Below are positions 1 to 8,787 of a stretch of 64,000 nucleotides of DNA, one piece after another (the first letter of the stretch is position 1; every line of letters starts with the position of its first letter). Below the pieces are notes generated by a model. It did no database searches. It saw nothing but the letters and a program-made list of their open reading frames with translations, and was not told where the DNA came from. The DNA is from Planctomycetota bacterium (GTDB taxonomy: Bacteria; Planctomycetota; Phycisphaerae; UBA1845; UTPLA1), in NCBI GenBank assembly GCA_015654675.1, contig JAATGM010000032.1, positions 1-64,000 of the forward strand. Reading direction: 5' to 3'. The position numbers and the translations under genes are program-made.

Positions 1-513
<513 letters not shown>

Positions 514-530
514 GAGGATTATCTAGATCG

Positions 531-600
531 TCAATCCTTCGGGATTGATGACTCAGTCAGCACATCTTTGGGTTGCCAAACCACCTTCGGGTGGTTCGGC
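531..600 (+). other. UUCG-capped hairpins in the 16S trailer
   Basis: Two consecutive inverted repeats follow the 16S. One pairs TCAATCC (531-537) with GGATTGA (542-548). The other pairs 575-585 with 590-600, 11 bp with one mismatch. Both are closed by a TTCG tetraloop, the very stable UUCG cap. A shorter TCTAGA/TCTAGA pairing (510-515 with 522-527) lies directly at the 16S end. They probably act in rRNA 3' processing or trailer stability; neither has a U-tract, so they are not read as terminators. Confidence 0.6.
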
Positions 601-656
601 AGCCGTGGCGGTTAGAAATAACCCCCCGAACGATCCCTGTTTTCTTTTGTATCACG

Positions 657-691
657 AACGCCCGATGCGTCATTGCGTCGGGCGTTTTTTT
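657..691 (+). terminator. Rho-independent terminator of the 16S transcript
   Basis: A 12-bp stem (657-668 with 675-686, one G-U pair) with a six-base loop is followed by seven consecutive T residues (685-691). This is a textbook intrinsic terminator, oriented to stop transcription leaving the 16S gene before the convergent gene that ends at 721. Its presence means the 16S is transcribed without a linked 23S/5S. Confidence 0.92.
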
Positions 692-720
692 GCGCGCACT
701 TTTTCGATCAACACCGGCTG

Positions 721-2598
721 CTACACGCGGCTTTCGAGAATCGCGCCGCTCCTCCGCAAATGCACTTCCTGGTCCGGCGTGTATTTCGCATCGCGAAGAT
801 CAACCAGGTAAAAATCAGTCTTTTCGATCTTCGCCCCGCGCAGGTCGGCGCCCCGCAGGTTGGCCTTGCGGATGTCTTCCACCGATCGAAACTCCTGCTC
901 GACGAATTCGTCGGTATAGAAACCGGTTCGCGTCCCCTCCGACGCTAAGGGACTACCGACCAGCCCGCTGCGAGTCGAACCGAGATGAAACGAAGCGCCG
1001 CTTAGGTCAGCGTCGCGCAAATCCGCCCATTCCCATTCAATCTCCGCCAGACCGGCCTCCGACAGATTGGCTTCGCGAAAGTTCGCGCGTGGCATGACGG
1101 TCCCCGTGAGCAACGCGCCATGCAGATCGGCCGCGGAGAAATCGGCCCCCGGGATTTGCTGGCCTTCCAGGTTGCAGTTGCGCAAACTTGCGCCCCGGAA
1201 CAACGCACCGGCCAGAACCACCTCAGTCAAGTCCGCGCTGGCGAGCGTTACCTTCTCCATCAGTGCGGAGGAAAAATCGCAGTCTCCAAACGTGGCGCGC
1301 TCCATGTTCGCTTCAGTCAAATCGGCTCGAACAAACTTCGCATGGGCCAGTTTGGCGCCCGTCAGCGTCACGCCGCACAACCGCGCCCCATCGAGCCGGG
1401 CCCCCGCCAGGTTAGCCCGGGAAAAATTTGCATGATCGGCGCGTACATGCGTCAGGTCGGCGTTTCCGAAGTCGGCGCGATTGGCCATCAGCCGCTCAAG
1501 TCGGGCGCCATGTAGACATGCCCCCGCGAAGTTTGCATGGGTCGCGGTAGTTCCACTCACAAGGGCATCCGTCAGGTCAGCTCCGCACAACAGCACTTCG
1601 GACAGCAGGGCCCTTTGGAGATCGACGCCGGCCCACTGGATTCGCGCCAACCGCGCCCCGATCAGGTTCGTAGCCCGACCTGGTTTGGGCCGCCAGTTGG
1701 CTCCCATGGCGTGCAACAACGACACCGCGGTGGGGTGGTATATTCCGACGCGCCCGTGCGCGTGGCGCGTCAGCCGCCTGATTGCATACGACATGCCATG
1801 CAGGCGACGTCCGCAGAACTCGACGGTATCTGGCGTCCACGGCCGGCCAAGGTAATCAGGCGGATGCGCCGAGCGAAGGTCGTGAGCGAGCCGCTGGCAT
1901 ACCAATAGTTGTTGAATCGCGTTCAGGCGGAGCATTTGCGCCATTCGCGGATCACAGCATTCATTCGACAATTCGCCAAAGTCGTCGGCTCTCACGAAGC
2001 CGTCGCAGTGCGCGGCGATACACGCGTCGGCAATGTCCGCGCGATCCGCCTCCGACACTGGTTGAGAATCGACAAACTTAGTTAGGGCCGCAAAAACATC
2101 CGAGAGCTGCTCGTCGTCCGCAAACCTGTCCAGGACGATCCCCAGCAGCAGCGGCGACCCGTCAAGCCGCTCGATGTCCGCATTGGCCGGAAGACGCTGC
2201 ATGACCGACCGGCATTTCGCCCGGTGCCGCGCGAGCAGGTACTCGATCCAATCGTCCTGGGTCCAGGGCGCCAGCGATAGCCGCAGCTGCTCGTCCTTGG
2301 TCGAACGCGGGGCATGCGTGGGGTCGAAGGTCGCCACAACCAGTGACCTCCCACGGTGCGCATCCAGGTCGGATTCCGATGGCTCGTCGAGCAACACGAC
2401 GCCGCTCGTTGGCTTGCATACCGCCGCGAGATGCTCAAGCGCCGTCGTCTTTCCGGCGGCATCGTCGCCAATAATTACGATCCGTCCGGGGCGCGGCGCA
2501 GCCAGATAGGGCGCCACCACCTGCTCGAGCGCCAGGCGCTGCCCTGATCCATGCGTGAATACATAAGGGCGGACGGCGGCCGCCCGAGCCATAATCAC
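721..2598 (-). CDS. STAND/NACHT-like P-loop NTPase with C-terminal pentapeptide repeats
   Basis: A protein of 625 residues. The N-terminal part holds a Walker A motif GDDAAGKTT (44-52), a Walker B-like VVLLDE (67-72) and a GSPLLL motif (147-152) of the kind seen after the ATPase core in NACHT/STAND proteins. A helical region of about 170 residues follows. From about residue 325 to 545 there is a long run of A(D/N)LXX pentapeptide repeats, then a non-repeat insert and two or three more repeats near 585-605. Pentapeptide repeats form a right-handed beta-helix, often used for binding. No signal peptide or membrane segment is visible, so it is probably cytoplasmic. The GTG start is chosen because AGGAG lies six bases upstream; an ATG two codons later is the alternative. 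The gene stands alone, divergent from the sigma-factor gene. Its role is unknown; a sensor or defence NTPase is only an inference. Confidence 0.8.
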   Translation of the reverse strand: MIMARAAAVRPYVFTHGSGQRLALEQVVAPYLAAPRPGRIVIIGDDAAGKTTALEHLAAVCKPTSGVVLLDEPSESDLDAHRGRSLVVATFDPTHAPRSTKDEQLRLSLAPWTQDDWIEYLLARHRAKCRSVMQRLPANADIERLDGSPLLLGIVLDRFADDEQLSDVFAALTKFVDSQPVSEADRADIADACIAAHCDGFVRADDFGELSNECCDPRMAQMLRLNAIQQLLVCQRLAHDLRSAHPPDYLGRPWTPDTVEFCGRRLHGMSYAIRRLTRHAHGRVGIYHPTAVSLLHAMGANWRPKPGRATNLIGARLARIQWAGVDLQRALLSEVLLCGADLTDALVSGTTATHANFAGACLHGARLERLMANRADFGNADLTHVRADHANFSRANLAGARLDGARLCGVTLTGAKLAHAKFVRADLTEANMERATFGDCDFSSALMEKVTLASADLTEVVLAGALFRGASLRNCNLEGQQIPGADFSAADLHGALLTGTVMPRANFREANLSEAGLAEIEWEWADLRDADLSGASFHLGSTRSGLVGSPLASEGTRTGFYTDEFVEQEFRSVEDIRKANLRGADLRGAKIEKTDFYLVDLRDAKYTPDQEVHLRRSGAILESRV

Positions 2599-2733
2599 CT
2601 GCGTCTCCTGTTGCGTTTCCCCTATTCTAACGGGCCGGTGCGTCGTTTCCGGTCCGGCAGACCAAAGAATTCCGGCTCGGTGCGTGGGGTTGGCCCCTGT
2701 CGCGCATTTATCAATGAGGAGACCCCGGTCCTC

Positions 2734-2737
2734 GGAG
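2734..2737 (+). promoter_or_regulatory. Ribosome binding site of the ECF sigma gene
   Basis: GGAG seven bases before the ATG at 2745 fixes this start. The 146-bp divergent gap to the NTPase gene must carry both promoters; I found no convincing -35/-10 pair in it. Confidence 0.5.
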
Positions 2738-2744
2738 CGATCTG

Positions 2745-3326
2745 ATGTCCTCAGCCCTCAGCCAGACTCTCAGTGCCCCCATCGAGATCGCCCCGGCCGC
2801 CGCCGAACCCCTGCTCGGTGCGTTCGACCGCAATGCCCGTGGCCTCTACCGCTTCATTCATCTCCGCACCGGCCGCGACCAGCACCTTGCCGACGACCTC
2901 ATGCAGCAGCTCTGGCTCGCCTGCCGTGCTGCTCCCGCCGACGCCCCGCCGGAGCCGGCTGCCTGGCTCTGGACCGTCGCCCGAAACCTGATCACCGCCC
3001 ACTGGCGCCGACACTCGACGCGCCCGATCCATATTCCGATCGCCGACCCGCGAATTGCCGCCGAATTGGCTGAGCGTCTTGCGCACGACGACCTCCCGGA
3101 CGCCTTCCTGCAGAAGAAAGAAATCCACGACCAACTCCTTCTGGCCCTCACCGCCCTCGACGGCGAGGCCCAGGATCTCATCGTCGATCACTACTTCCAC
3201 GCTCTATCGCACGATGCCTTGGCCGGCCGGCTGGGCATCGGCGTCCGGGCCGTGGAAGGTCGTTTGTACCGGGCGCGGCAGCAGCTCCGTGAGCGGCTGG
3301 CCCGCCTCGAGCTTCAGGAGATTTGA
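2745..3326 (+). CDS. ECF-family RNA polymerase sigma factor
   Basis: A 193-residue protein with the two-domain layout of extracytoplasmic-function sigma factors. Region 2 is at about 25-95, with DDLMQQLWLACR and the TVARNLITAHWRR helix that would melt and contact the -10 element. Region 4 is at about 125-185, with the helix-turn-helix SHDALAGRLGIGVRAVEGRLYRARQQLRE reading the -35. Length is normal for the family. The next gene starts one base after the stop, with its ribosome binding site inside this gene, so the two are almost certainly co-translated. That arrangement and the membrane protein behind it suggest a sigma/anti-sigma pair responding to an envelope signal. The regulon cannot be read from the sequence. 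Confidence 0.9.
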   Translation: MSSALSQTLSAPIEIAPAAAEPLLGAFDRNARGLYRFIHLRTGRDQHLADDLMQQLWLACRAAPADAPPEPAAWLWTVARNLITAHWRRHSTRPIHIPIADPRIAAELAERLAHDDLPDAFLQKKEIHDQLLLALTALDGEAQDLIVDHYFHALSHDALAGRLGIGVRAVEGRLYRARQQLRERLARLELQEI

Positions 3327-3327
3327 C

Positions 3328-4617
3328 ATGAACCCGAATCACGACGCCGCCGACGCGGCCACCGACCGCAATCTGCGCCGCCTGGTGCAGAGCGTGTCAC
3401 TGCCGGCCGAACCAACGCTGCAACAAACTCAGGCATGGAAAGCCGGGCGCGATGCCAGCGCCCGCCGTCGCCCACTGCTGGCCTTCTTTGGCGGCGGCAC
3501 GGCCATCGCGGCCTGTCTGGCGCTCTCGGCCATGCTGTTCGTCTCGCCGTCCCAGCCGCGCGTCCAGGCCGCCACCATCCTCCAGAATCTGAACGAAGCC
3601 ATGGGCCGCGCGTTCCGCCTCGTCCTGAATGACCTGCCCGATCGCGACGGCGGCAAGATGGACGGCGAATTCACCGTCGCCTTCGACCCCCAATCCGCCG
3701 GCGACCAGGCCGAATCCATCTTCTGTGAGGGCTGGCAGCGCAGCGATGTCACTGCCGGCCAGTCACCGCCAATTGATATCCGCTTCGCCTTCGCCGGGTT
3801 GCCCGATCAAGCGTGGGTCTTTCTTCGGACGGCCGCCGTTCCAGACGGGCTTCTGAAGGACTCTCCGCTCGCGCAAATGCTCGTGCAGTGGGCCAGCGGC
3901 GGCGTGCTGATCGACCTCAGCGGCCTGCCGCGCACGCACACCACCCAGACCGCTGTCGCGCCCGACGAGAAGGGCGGCCTCAAAGTCATCAAGAGTCACG
4001 ATGCAATTGTCGAATTGCACAGACTCCTCGGCATCGGCAAGCATCAGGGAAAGCAGCGGCTTGAAATCGGCCTGAGCACCGGCACGCCCAATCCGAAAGA
4101 TCCAGATAAGTCGAAGACCCGGCACTCGCCCATCTTTTCGTTCGAAGTGAAAACTTCCGACCCCTCCAGCACCGAGGCCACCCGCGCAGCCGTCGGCGAC
4201 GTCAACCAACTCGCCGGCCGCCTCCTTCACGGACGAGCGGGCGCGGCCGACATCCGCCATTTCTTCGAAGTGCTGCAGAAGTCGGCCACCAACGTCTCCG
4301 TCGAGGAGCGCGAACCGGGCTTGCACGTCCTCACTGCGAGCGGCTTCAACAACGACGATCCCAATCTCGCGATCTGGCTGGGCCCCAACACCACCTACTC
4401 CGTCGTCTATCGCGAAGGATCCGGCGTCGAGTCCGCCTCGGTCGAAAACATCGGCGCGACCAACGGCTCGATCCATTTCGAAACGATCGACTTCAAATAC
4501 GACGAGGCCACGCATGGCCGGCAGCGCTTCGCGGGCGACGGTCAGACCCACGTGCTCGATTTCGCCGCGTTGCTCAAGGCCATCGAGCCGTTCTTCAACA
4601 GCGAATCGAAGCCCTGA
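3328..4617 (+). CDS. Membrane-anchored putative anti-sigma factor
   Basis: The start at 3328 is chosen because AGGAG (3316-3320) lies seven bases before it and the sigma gene stops at 3326; the frame is open further upstream but overlaps the sigma gene. The 429-residue protein has about 48 cytoplasmic residues, a single membrane helix (about 49-72) and a large C-terminal domain of about 355 residues outside the membrane. The short N-terminus after a sigma gene and the one-helix topology fit an anti-sigma factor. There is no HxxxCxxC zinc finger, unlike the second pair at 54040. The large outer domain resembles nothing I recognise and could be the signal sensor. Assignment rests on context. 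Confidence 0.6.
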   Translation: MNPNHDAADAATDRNLRRLVQSVSLPAEPTLQQTQAWKAGRDASARRRPLLAFFGGGTAIAACLALSAMLFVSPSQPRVQAATILQNLNEAMGRAFRLVLNDLPDRDGGKMDGEFTVAFDPQSAGDQAESIFCEGWQRSDVTAGQSPPIDIRFAFAGLPDQAWVFLRTAAVPDGLLKDSPLAQMLVQWASGGVLIDLSGLPRTHTTQTAVAPDEKGGLKVIKSHDAIVELHRLLGIGKHQGKQRLEIGLSTGTPNPKDPDKSKTRHSPIFSFEVKTSDPSSTEATRAAVGDVNQLAGRLLHGRAGAADIRHFFEVLQKSATNVSVEEREPGLHVLTASGFNNDDPNLAIWLGPNTTYSVVYREGSGVESASVENIGATNGSIHFETIDFKYDEATHGRQRFAGDGQTHVLDFAALLKAIEPFFNSESKP

Positions 4618-4629
4618 TCGCGGCGTCGA

Positions 4630-5280
4630 TCAATCGTCGTCATCCTCGCCGTTGATTCGCCGCTCAAAGTGGCGGCGCCACGAGGCCGACAACTCCTCCG
4701 CCCCGGCCAGACGCTCGATCTCTCCGGGGCGGATTTCTGCGCCGAGCCGAATGCGCATCATCCGCTCAACCGTCATGTCCCCATGCGGCCGTTCAACCAG
4801 CTCGAACGAGTCGCCTCGGCCGACATCGCCGGCCTGGAGCACGCGAAAATAGAATCCGCAGAACGCCCGCTCGTTTACCCACTCAATCATTCGCGGTTCG
4901 ATGTGTTTTCCGGCCAGCTTCGAACATGGCTGCCGCGGCTGGGTCACCTGCAACATCGCCGTGCCCACGCGATAGATGTCCCCCAGACACACGCTCGACT
5001 CGAGCATCCCCTCGGTGGTGAAGTTTTCGCCGAACGAAGGCGCGCTGAGCGCATGCCCGAGCTTCGCGGCGAAGTAGGGATAGTGCTCGCGAGAATAGCA
5101 GCAGATCGCCTTGTCAGGACCGCCATGCACATTACGGTCCGAGACGCGATCATCGGCGAGCCCCTCAACGCTCAGCGCCACGCGTCCCTCAAACGGCCGC
5201 CGATTGATCGAAGTGCTGTACTGCCTGCCGCCCGAGAAAACGATCTGCGGCCGGCCGATGTTGAGCGACGCGATGGTCAT
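4630..5280 (-). CDS. MOSC domain protein, YiiM type
   Basis: About 216 residues matching YiiM-like MOSC proteins: an N-terminal SLNIGRPQ strand, NVHGGPDKAICCYSREHYP, SFGENFTTEG, CLGDIYRVG and QPRQPCSKL. The Cys of the last motif is the conserved position proposed to bind the molybdenum-cofactor sulfur. MOSC proteins carry sulfur or molybdopterin in the cytoplasm; YiiM reduces N-hydroxylated bases. The ATG at 5280 is preferred over one 57 bases upstream because it overlaps the stop of the upstream lipoprotein gene as ATGA, indicating translational coupling. No molybdopterin enzyme is nearby. Confidence 0.88.
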   Translation of the reverse strand: MTIASLNIGRPQIVFSGGRQYSTSINRRPFEGRVALSVEGLADDRVSDRNVHGGPDKAICCYSREHYPYFAAKLGHALSAPSFGENFTTEGMLESSVCLGDIYRVGTAMLQVTQPRQPCSKLAGKHIEPRMIEWVNERAFCGFYFRVLQAGDVGRGDSFELVERPHGDMTVERMMRIRLGAEIRPGEIERLAGAEELSASWRRHFERRINGEDDDD

Positions 5281-6035
5281 CGAACAACGGACGCCTGCCG
5301 GGTCGTCGCCGAGTATTGCTCGACAACCCCCTTCCATGTCTTCTCCACTTCATCGAGCATCTGGTCAAATGCCTTGCTCTCGGCCTTAGCGCGTGAAGCA
5401 TCGGCCGCCTCCTGCGTCGTCCAGTAGCTGGCAATCTGAGTCTCCTTCGCCGTCGCCTCGGCCAGCCCGTAGACGTACCCGGTTCGGACATCCAGCAGCA
5501 CCGCCGACGCCGTCGATGTTACGCGCGCCTCCTTGTTCGGCAGGAACCCCAGACTAATCAGCGCCAGCGGTCCGATCTCGTGATTCTCAATGTAGAACGT
5601 CGTGTCAATCGTGTAGGCCAGCAGGATGTCGGTCTTGAGCGAGGCCGCTGCAAGACGCAACTCGCGATTATTGTGGAGATCGGGCGGGATGATCATCCGG
5701 TTGAGCGTCGCCACGTCGGCGATCATGGGCTGCTTTTTGAGCCGGTCGAAGTGCTCGTCTTTCTCGATGTCGCGTGCGGTCACCACCGAATAATCGCCGC
5801 GGCCGTAGCTTTCGCATCGATAAGATCGGTAACCCGGCGCCTGAATCCGCGCGATGGCCATGCGGGCCGGAAATGGCGACGCCGGCGATCGATCATACTG
5901 CGCCTGTATGTCGCCCTCGGTCATCCGCGACATCGCGGCCCCTTTTCCCGGGGTGACGTAGCTTTGAGAACACCCGGCGACGCCAGCGGCCATCGCGCTT
6001 GCCACCAGAATGGATATAAGTCTGCCGCGATTCAC
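5277..6035 (-). CDS. Predicted lipoprotein of unknown function
   Basis: A 252-residue protein with a hydrophobic signal segment ending in a lipobox VAGC (Cys22), so it should be lipid-anchored after export. The GTG start at 6035 is chosen because GGAGG lies eight bases before it and the signal peptide then begins at the right place; an upstream ATG would add 20 hydrophilic residues. The mature part is mixed alpha/beta, with a central stretch ending in TTFYIENHEIGPLALISLG and an Ala/Lys-rich C-terminal helix. It is translationally coupled (ATGA) to the MOSC gene. I do not recognise the family. Confidence 0.75.
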   Translation of the reverse strand: MNRGRLISILVASAMAAGVAGCSQSYVTPGKGAAMSRMTEGDIQAQYDRSPASPFPARMAIARIQAPGYRSYRCESYGRGDYSVVTARDIEKDEHFDRLKKQPMIADVATLNRMIIPPDLHNNRELRLAAASLKTDILLAYTIDTTFYIENHEIGPLALISLGFLPNKEARVTSTASAVLLDVRTGYVYGLAEATAKETQIASYWTTQEAADASRAKAESKAFDQMLDEVEKTWKGVVEQYSATTRQASVVR

Positions 6036-6112
6036 GATTTGTCCCTCCCCTGTGTGATTTTCACCCGCGGAGCACTCGCCGCAGATGGCCCGCATTCTAT
6101 CACCGCATCCGA

Positions 6113-7957
6113 TTACGTACGCTTGAACTGCCGCTCCAGATCGCGCAAGGACAAGCTCAGCGACGTCGGCCGGCCATGCGGACAGTTGCTGCTGCGGTCG
6201 ATCAGGTGTCGCTGCGCCAGCAAGGCGTCGATTTCGTCCGCCGTCAGCGGGTCGCCGGCCTTCACGGCCGCCTTGCAGGCCATCATGTCCAGCACGCGGT
6301 GCACCAGCGTCTCTTCGCTCTCGGTGTGCCCGGCCTCTGCCAGCCGGTCGAGCAGGTCGCGCGCGAACGACCGTACGTCGACGTTGCCCATGAAGCTCGG
6401 AAACGCCTGCACGGCCAGACTGTTCGGGCCAAAGGCCGACATCTCAATCCCCACGCGACTCAGCAATTCAACGTGCTGCTCGGCGGCGGCCTTTTGCGCC
6501 GTCGACACATCCAGCGTCTCGGGCAACAGCAGCCGCTGCGCCTCCAGCGGCCCGGACAGAATCCGCGTCCGAAGCTGCTCATAAAGCACGCGCTCATGCA
6601 GCGCATGCTGATCCACAATGATCACGCCCTCGGTCGATTCGACGACCAGGTAGGTATTGTGAATCTGCAGCGCCCGCGTCGGCGCCGAATCCGCCGCGGC
6701 CGCCGTCATCGGCGTTGTTTCCGCTTCTGCCCGTGGCGTCGCAACGACAGCGGGCTCCGCCGGATGCATCGCAGCCGGAGGAGTCGCTTCCTCAAACCGA
6801 TCAATCCGCGGCGCTACCGGTCGCGGCGGCGCTGGATACTCAATCATCCGCTGCGGCGGGGGGGCACTGCGGAGAAAGTCCGCAATCGCCTCGCGCACCC
6901 GCTGCGCCCGCTCGGGATCATCCGTCGAAGTTGTCGTCGCCGCCGGCACCGCCATTCTGGGCGTCAGATCGCGCGACAGCAGCGTTTCGCGCAAGATGGC
7001 CAGCACCTGCGACTGCACCAGCCCCGCCTCGCGCCAGCGCACCTCGATCTTGGTCGGATGCACGTTGACGTCGTAAGCGGCCGGGTCGATCGTCAGAAAC
7101 AGGAACACGACCGGCGATCGGCTCGGCTCGACCAGCCCGCGATACGCCTCGCGAATCGCATAGTTGATCGCCCGATCATTGATGTACCGCCCGTTGAGCA
7201 TCACATACTGCCACTTCGACGTGGCCCGCGCCGCCGCCGGCGGGGCGATCAATCCCTCGATCGTCAACCCGCGCTCTTGCCTCCGCACGACGAACAGATC
7301 GGCCGCCAGCTCGGGTCCGTAGAAATCGGCGATTCGCTCGCGGCGGTCGCCCGTGGCCGGCAGGTTGCGGACCTCGCGCCCCTGGTTCACCTGTCTGAAC
7401 GCAATGTGCGGATGAGCCAGCGCGACCCGTGCGATCTGCTCGGTCACGTGCCCGGTCTCGGTGCCCGTCTGTCGCAGGAACTTTCGCCGCGCCGGAACGT
7501 TGAAGAAAAGGTTGCGGATCTCGATCGTTGTACCCAGAGGCGCCGCCGCCGGATGCGGCCCCTCGACATCGCCGTCGCTGGCGCGAATCTCGGCTCCGCC
7601 CGGCTGGTCGGCCGGCCGCGAGACGAGCCGCAATTGTGAAACTGCCGCGATGCTCGCCAGCGCCTCGCCGCGAAAGCCGAAGGTCGCGACCCGAAACAAG
7701 TCGTCGACCGACGCGATCTTGCTCGTGGCATGCGGGGCGATCGCCAGCGGAAGTTCGTCGGACGGCATGCCGCGGCCGTCGTCGCTGACGCGAATCAGCG
7801 TTGCGCCGCCGTCCGCCAGCTCGATTTCGATCGTCCGTGCCCCGGCGTCGATGGCGTTCTCGAGCAGCTCTTTCACGACCGAGGCGGGGCGCTCGATCAC
7901 CTCGCCGGCGGCGATCTTATTCACAAGCGAAGCGTCGAGTCGGTGGATTCGCGTCAC
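6113..7957 (-). CDS. mutL: DNA mismatch repair protein MutL, endonuclease type
   Basis: A 614-residue MutL. The N-terminal GHKL ATPase shows the four motifs: IAAGEVIERP, ELLENAIDAGA (the E/N that binds Mg-ATP), DDGRGM and TFGFRGEALASI. The transducer domain carries NGRYI and the DVNVHPTK motif. The C-terminal dimerisation domain holds DQHALHERVLYE starting at D449, which fits the DQHA(X)2E(X)4E metal-binding nuclease motif, plus ACKAAVKAGD and CPHGRPT (C592). These mark a MutL that nicks DNA itself, as in bacteria without MutH. The GTG start gives the canonical N-terminus MTRIHRLD. No ribosome binding site precedes it; a TACAAT box lies eight bases upstream. MutS is not in the window. Confidence 0.97.
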   Translation of the reverse strand: MTRIHRLDASLVNKIAAGEVIERPASVVKELLENAIDAGARTIEIELADGGATLIRVSDDGRGMPSDELPLAIAPHATSKIASVDDLFRVATFGFRGEALASIAAVSQLRLVSRPADQPGGAEIRASDGDVEGPHPAAAPLGTTIEIRNLFFNVPARRKFLRQTGTETGHVTEQIARVALAHPHIAFRQVNQGREVRNLPATGDRRERIADFYGPELAADLFVVRRQERGLTIEGLIAPPAAARATSKWQYVMLNGRYINDRAINYAIREAYRGLVEPSRSPVVFLFLTIDPAAYDVNVHPTKIEVRWREAGLVQSQVLAILRETLLSRDLTPRMAVPAATTTSTDDPERAQRVREAIADFLRSAPPPQRMIEYPAPPRPVAPRIDRFEEATPPAAMHPAEPAVVATPRAEAETTPMTAAAADSAPTRALQIHNTYLVVESTEGVIIVDQHALHERVLYEQLRTRILSGPLEAQRLLLPETLDVSTAQKAAAEQHVELLSRVGIEMSAFGPNSLAVQAFPSFMGNVDVRSFARDLLDRLAEAGHTESEETLVHRVLDMMACKAAVKAGDPLTADEIDALLAQRHLIDRSSNCPHGRPTSLSLSLRDLERQFKRT

Positions 7958-7965
7958 GCGCGGCG

Positions 7966-7971
7966 ATTGTA
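7966..7971 (-). promoter_or_regulatory. Candidate -10 box immediately upstream of mutL
   Basis: TACAAT on the reverse strand ends eight bases before the mutL GTG. No good -35 is seen at 16-18 bp. If used, transcription would start at or next to the start codon, giving a leaderless mRNA, which fits the lack of a Shine-Dalgarno. Confidence 0.4.
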
Positions 7972-8054
7972 GGGATTCGGCGCCACTCGCGGAACGTGTC
8001 TAACTATCATGTGTGGGTCGGTGTTTCGCACGACTTTAGAAAAAATGCTGCGAC

Positions 8055-8085
8055 TTGCAATTTTTTCTGGACTTGCTAGCATAAT
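8055..8085 (+). promoter_or_regulatory. Possible promoter in the mutL-upstream AT-rich stretch
   Basis: TTGCAA (8055-8060) and CATAAT (8080-8085) are separated by 19 bp in an unusually AT-rich patch for this genome. The spacing is long, so this is tentative. It would read toward the small gene at 8272. Confidence 0.3.
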
Positions 8086-8271
8086 TTACCGAATCCAATG
8101 AGAGATGGGTTGAGATCGCCCTCGCGCGATCGCGGTCCGTTGGATTTACCACTCGGCAAGCGTATCGATTTTACGTCAGTTGACGATGGTTTCTTTCCGC
8201 TCGCGTTCGCGAGCCGGTCGGAAATTTGTTCCCGATACGCGGGGGCCGGGGGTGGTTTCTTAGAGGGAAGT

Positions 8272-8469
8272 ATGTACAAGGAAATGGTGGTCGAAGGAAA
8301 GTCACGCTACGAAATTATCATGCGCGCGCTCGTTAGCTTTCGAGAGGCCGGCGCGCGAACGTCGCAGCGAGACTGGGTCAATCGCGAATTGGCCGAAATC
8401 GGGATGGGGGCACTCAGCGAGGACGAAATCAAAACACACACCATCGTCGTGGCCCCGCGCCTTCTTTAG
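8272..8469 (+). CDS. Small hypothetical protein
   Basis: A 65-residue product beginning MYKEMVVEGKSRYEI, charged and probably helical, with no signal or membrane segment. The start at 8272 is chosen because GAGG lies five bases upstream; the frame is open back to an ATG at 8098, but the added residues have unlike composition. The stretch from 7958 to 8271 otherwise holds only promoter-like sequence. I do not recognise the family; the isolated position and short length keep confidence moderate. Confidence 0.5.
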   Translation: MYKEMVVEGKSRYEIIMRALVSFREAGARTSQRDWVNRELAEIGMGALSEDEIKTHTIVVAPRLL

Positions 8470-8623
8470 TCCCGCCGCAACGGTATCGTTCTCTATTAAC
8501 TGACACGTAGCGGTCGGTGCGCTGTGCATCCGTGCACGCAGCCGCGCAATCTCGGACCGGGTTTTCCCCAGCCGGCTCGATTCCTGACCTGTTTGTTTGT
8601 TTGGCGATTATCATCCCGGTAGA

Positions 8624-8640
8624 ATCCCTAATATAGGGAT
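8624..8640. promoter_or_regulatory. 17-bp palindrome in the 8470-8787 gap
   Basis: ATCCCTA-ATA-TAGGGAT is a perfect 7-bp inverted repeat with a 3-bp spacer, about 150 bp before the secreted dehydrogenase-like gene. It lacks a U-tract, so an operator for a dimeric regulator is more likely than a terminator. I see no gene in the rest of this 318-bp gap. Confidence 0.35.
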
Positions 8641-8787
8641 GGAGGAAGGAAAGAGGCCCTCCGCCCATATTCTCCCGGCGGATGTGGACCGCTTTCCCTG
8701 CCCCATTGAATTTGCGAAACCGGCCGAATGAGCCGCCCAAAGCCCGCCTGTGAATTCCGGCGAGCCGGGTTTTGAACCGAAGAAAAA

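Noticed and set aside
8429-8740. Reverse-strand frame of 103 residues
   Set aside because: Overlaps the small gene's end, has no ribosome binding site and an unnatural composition.
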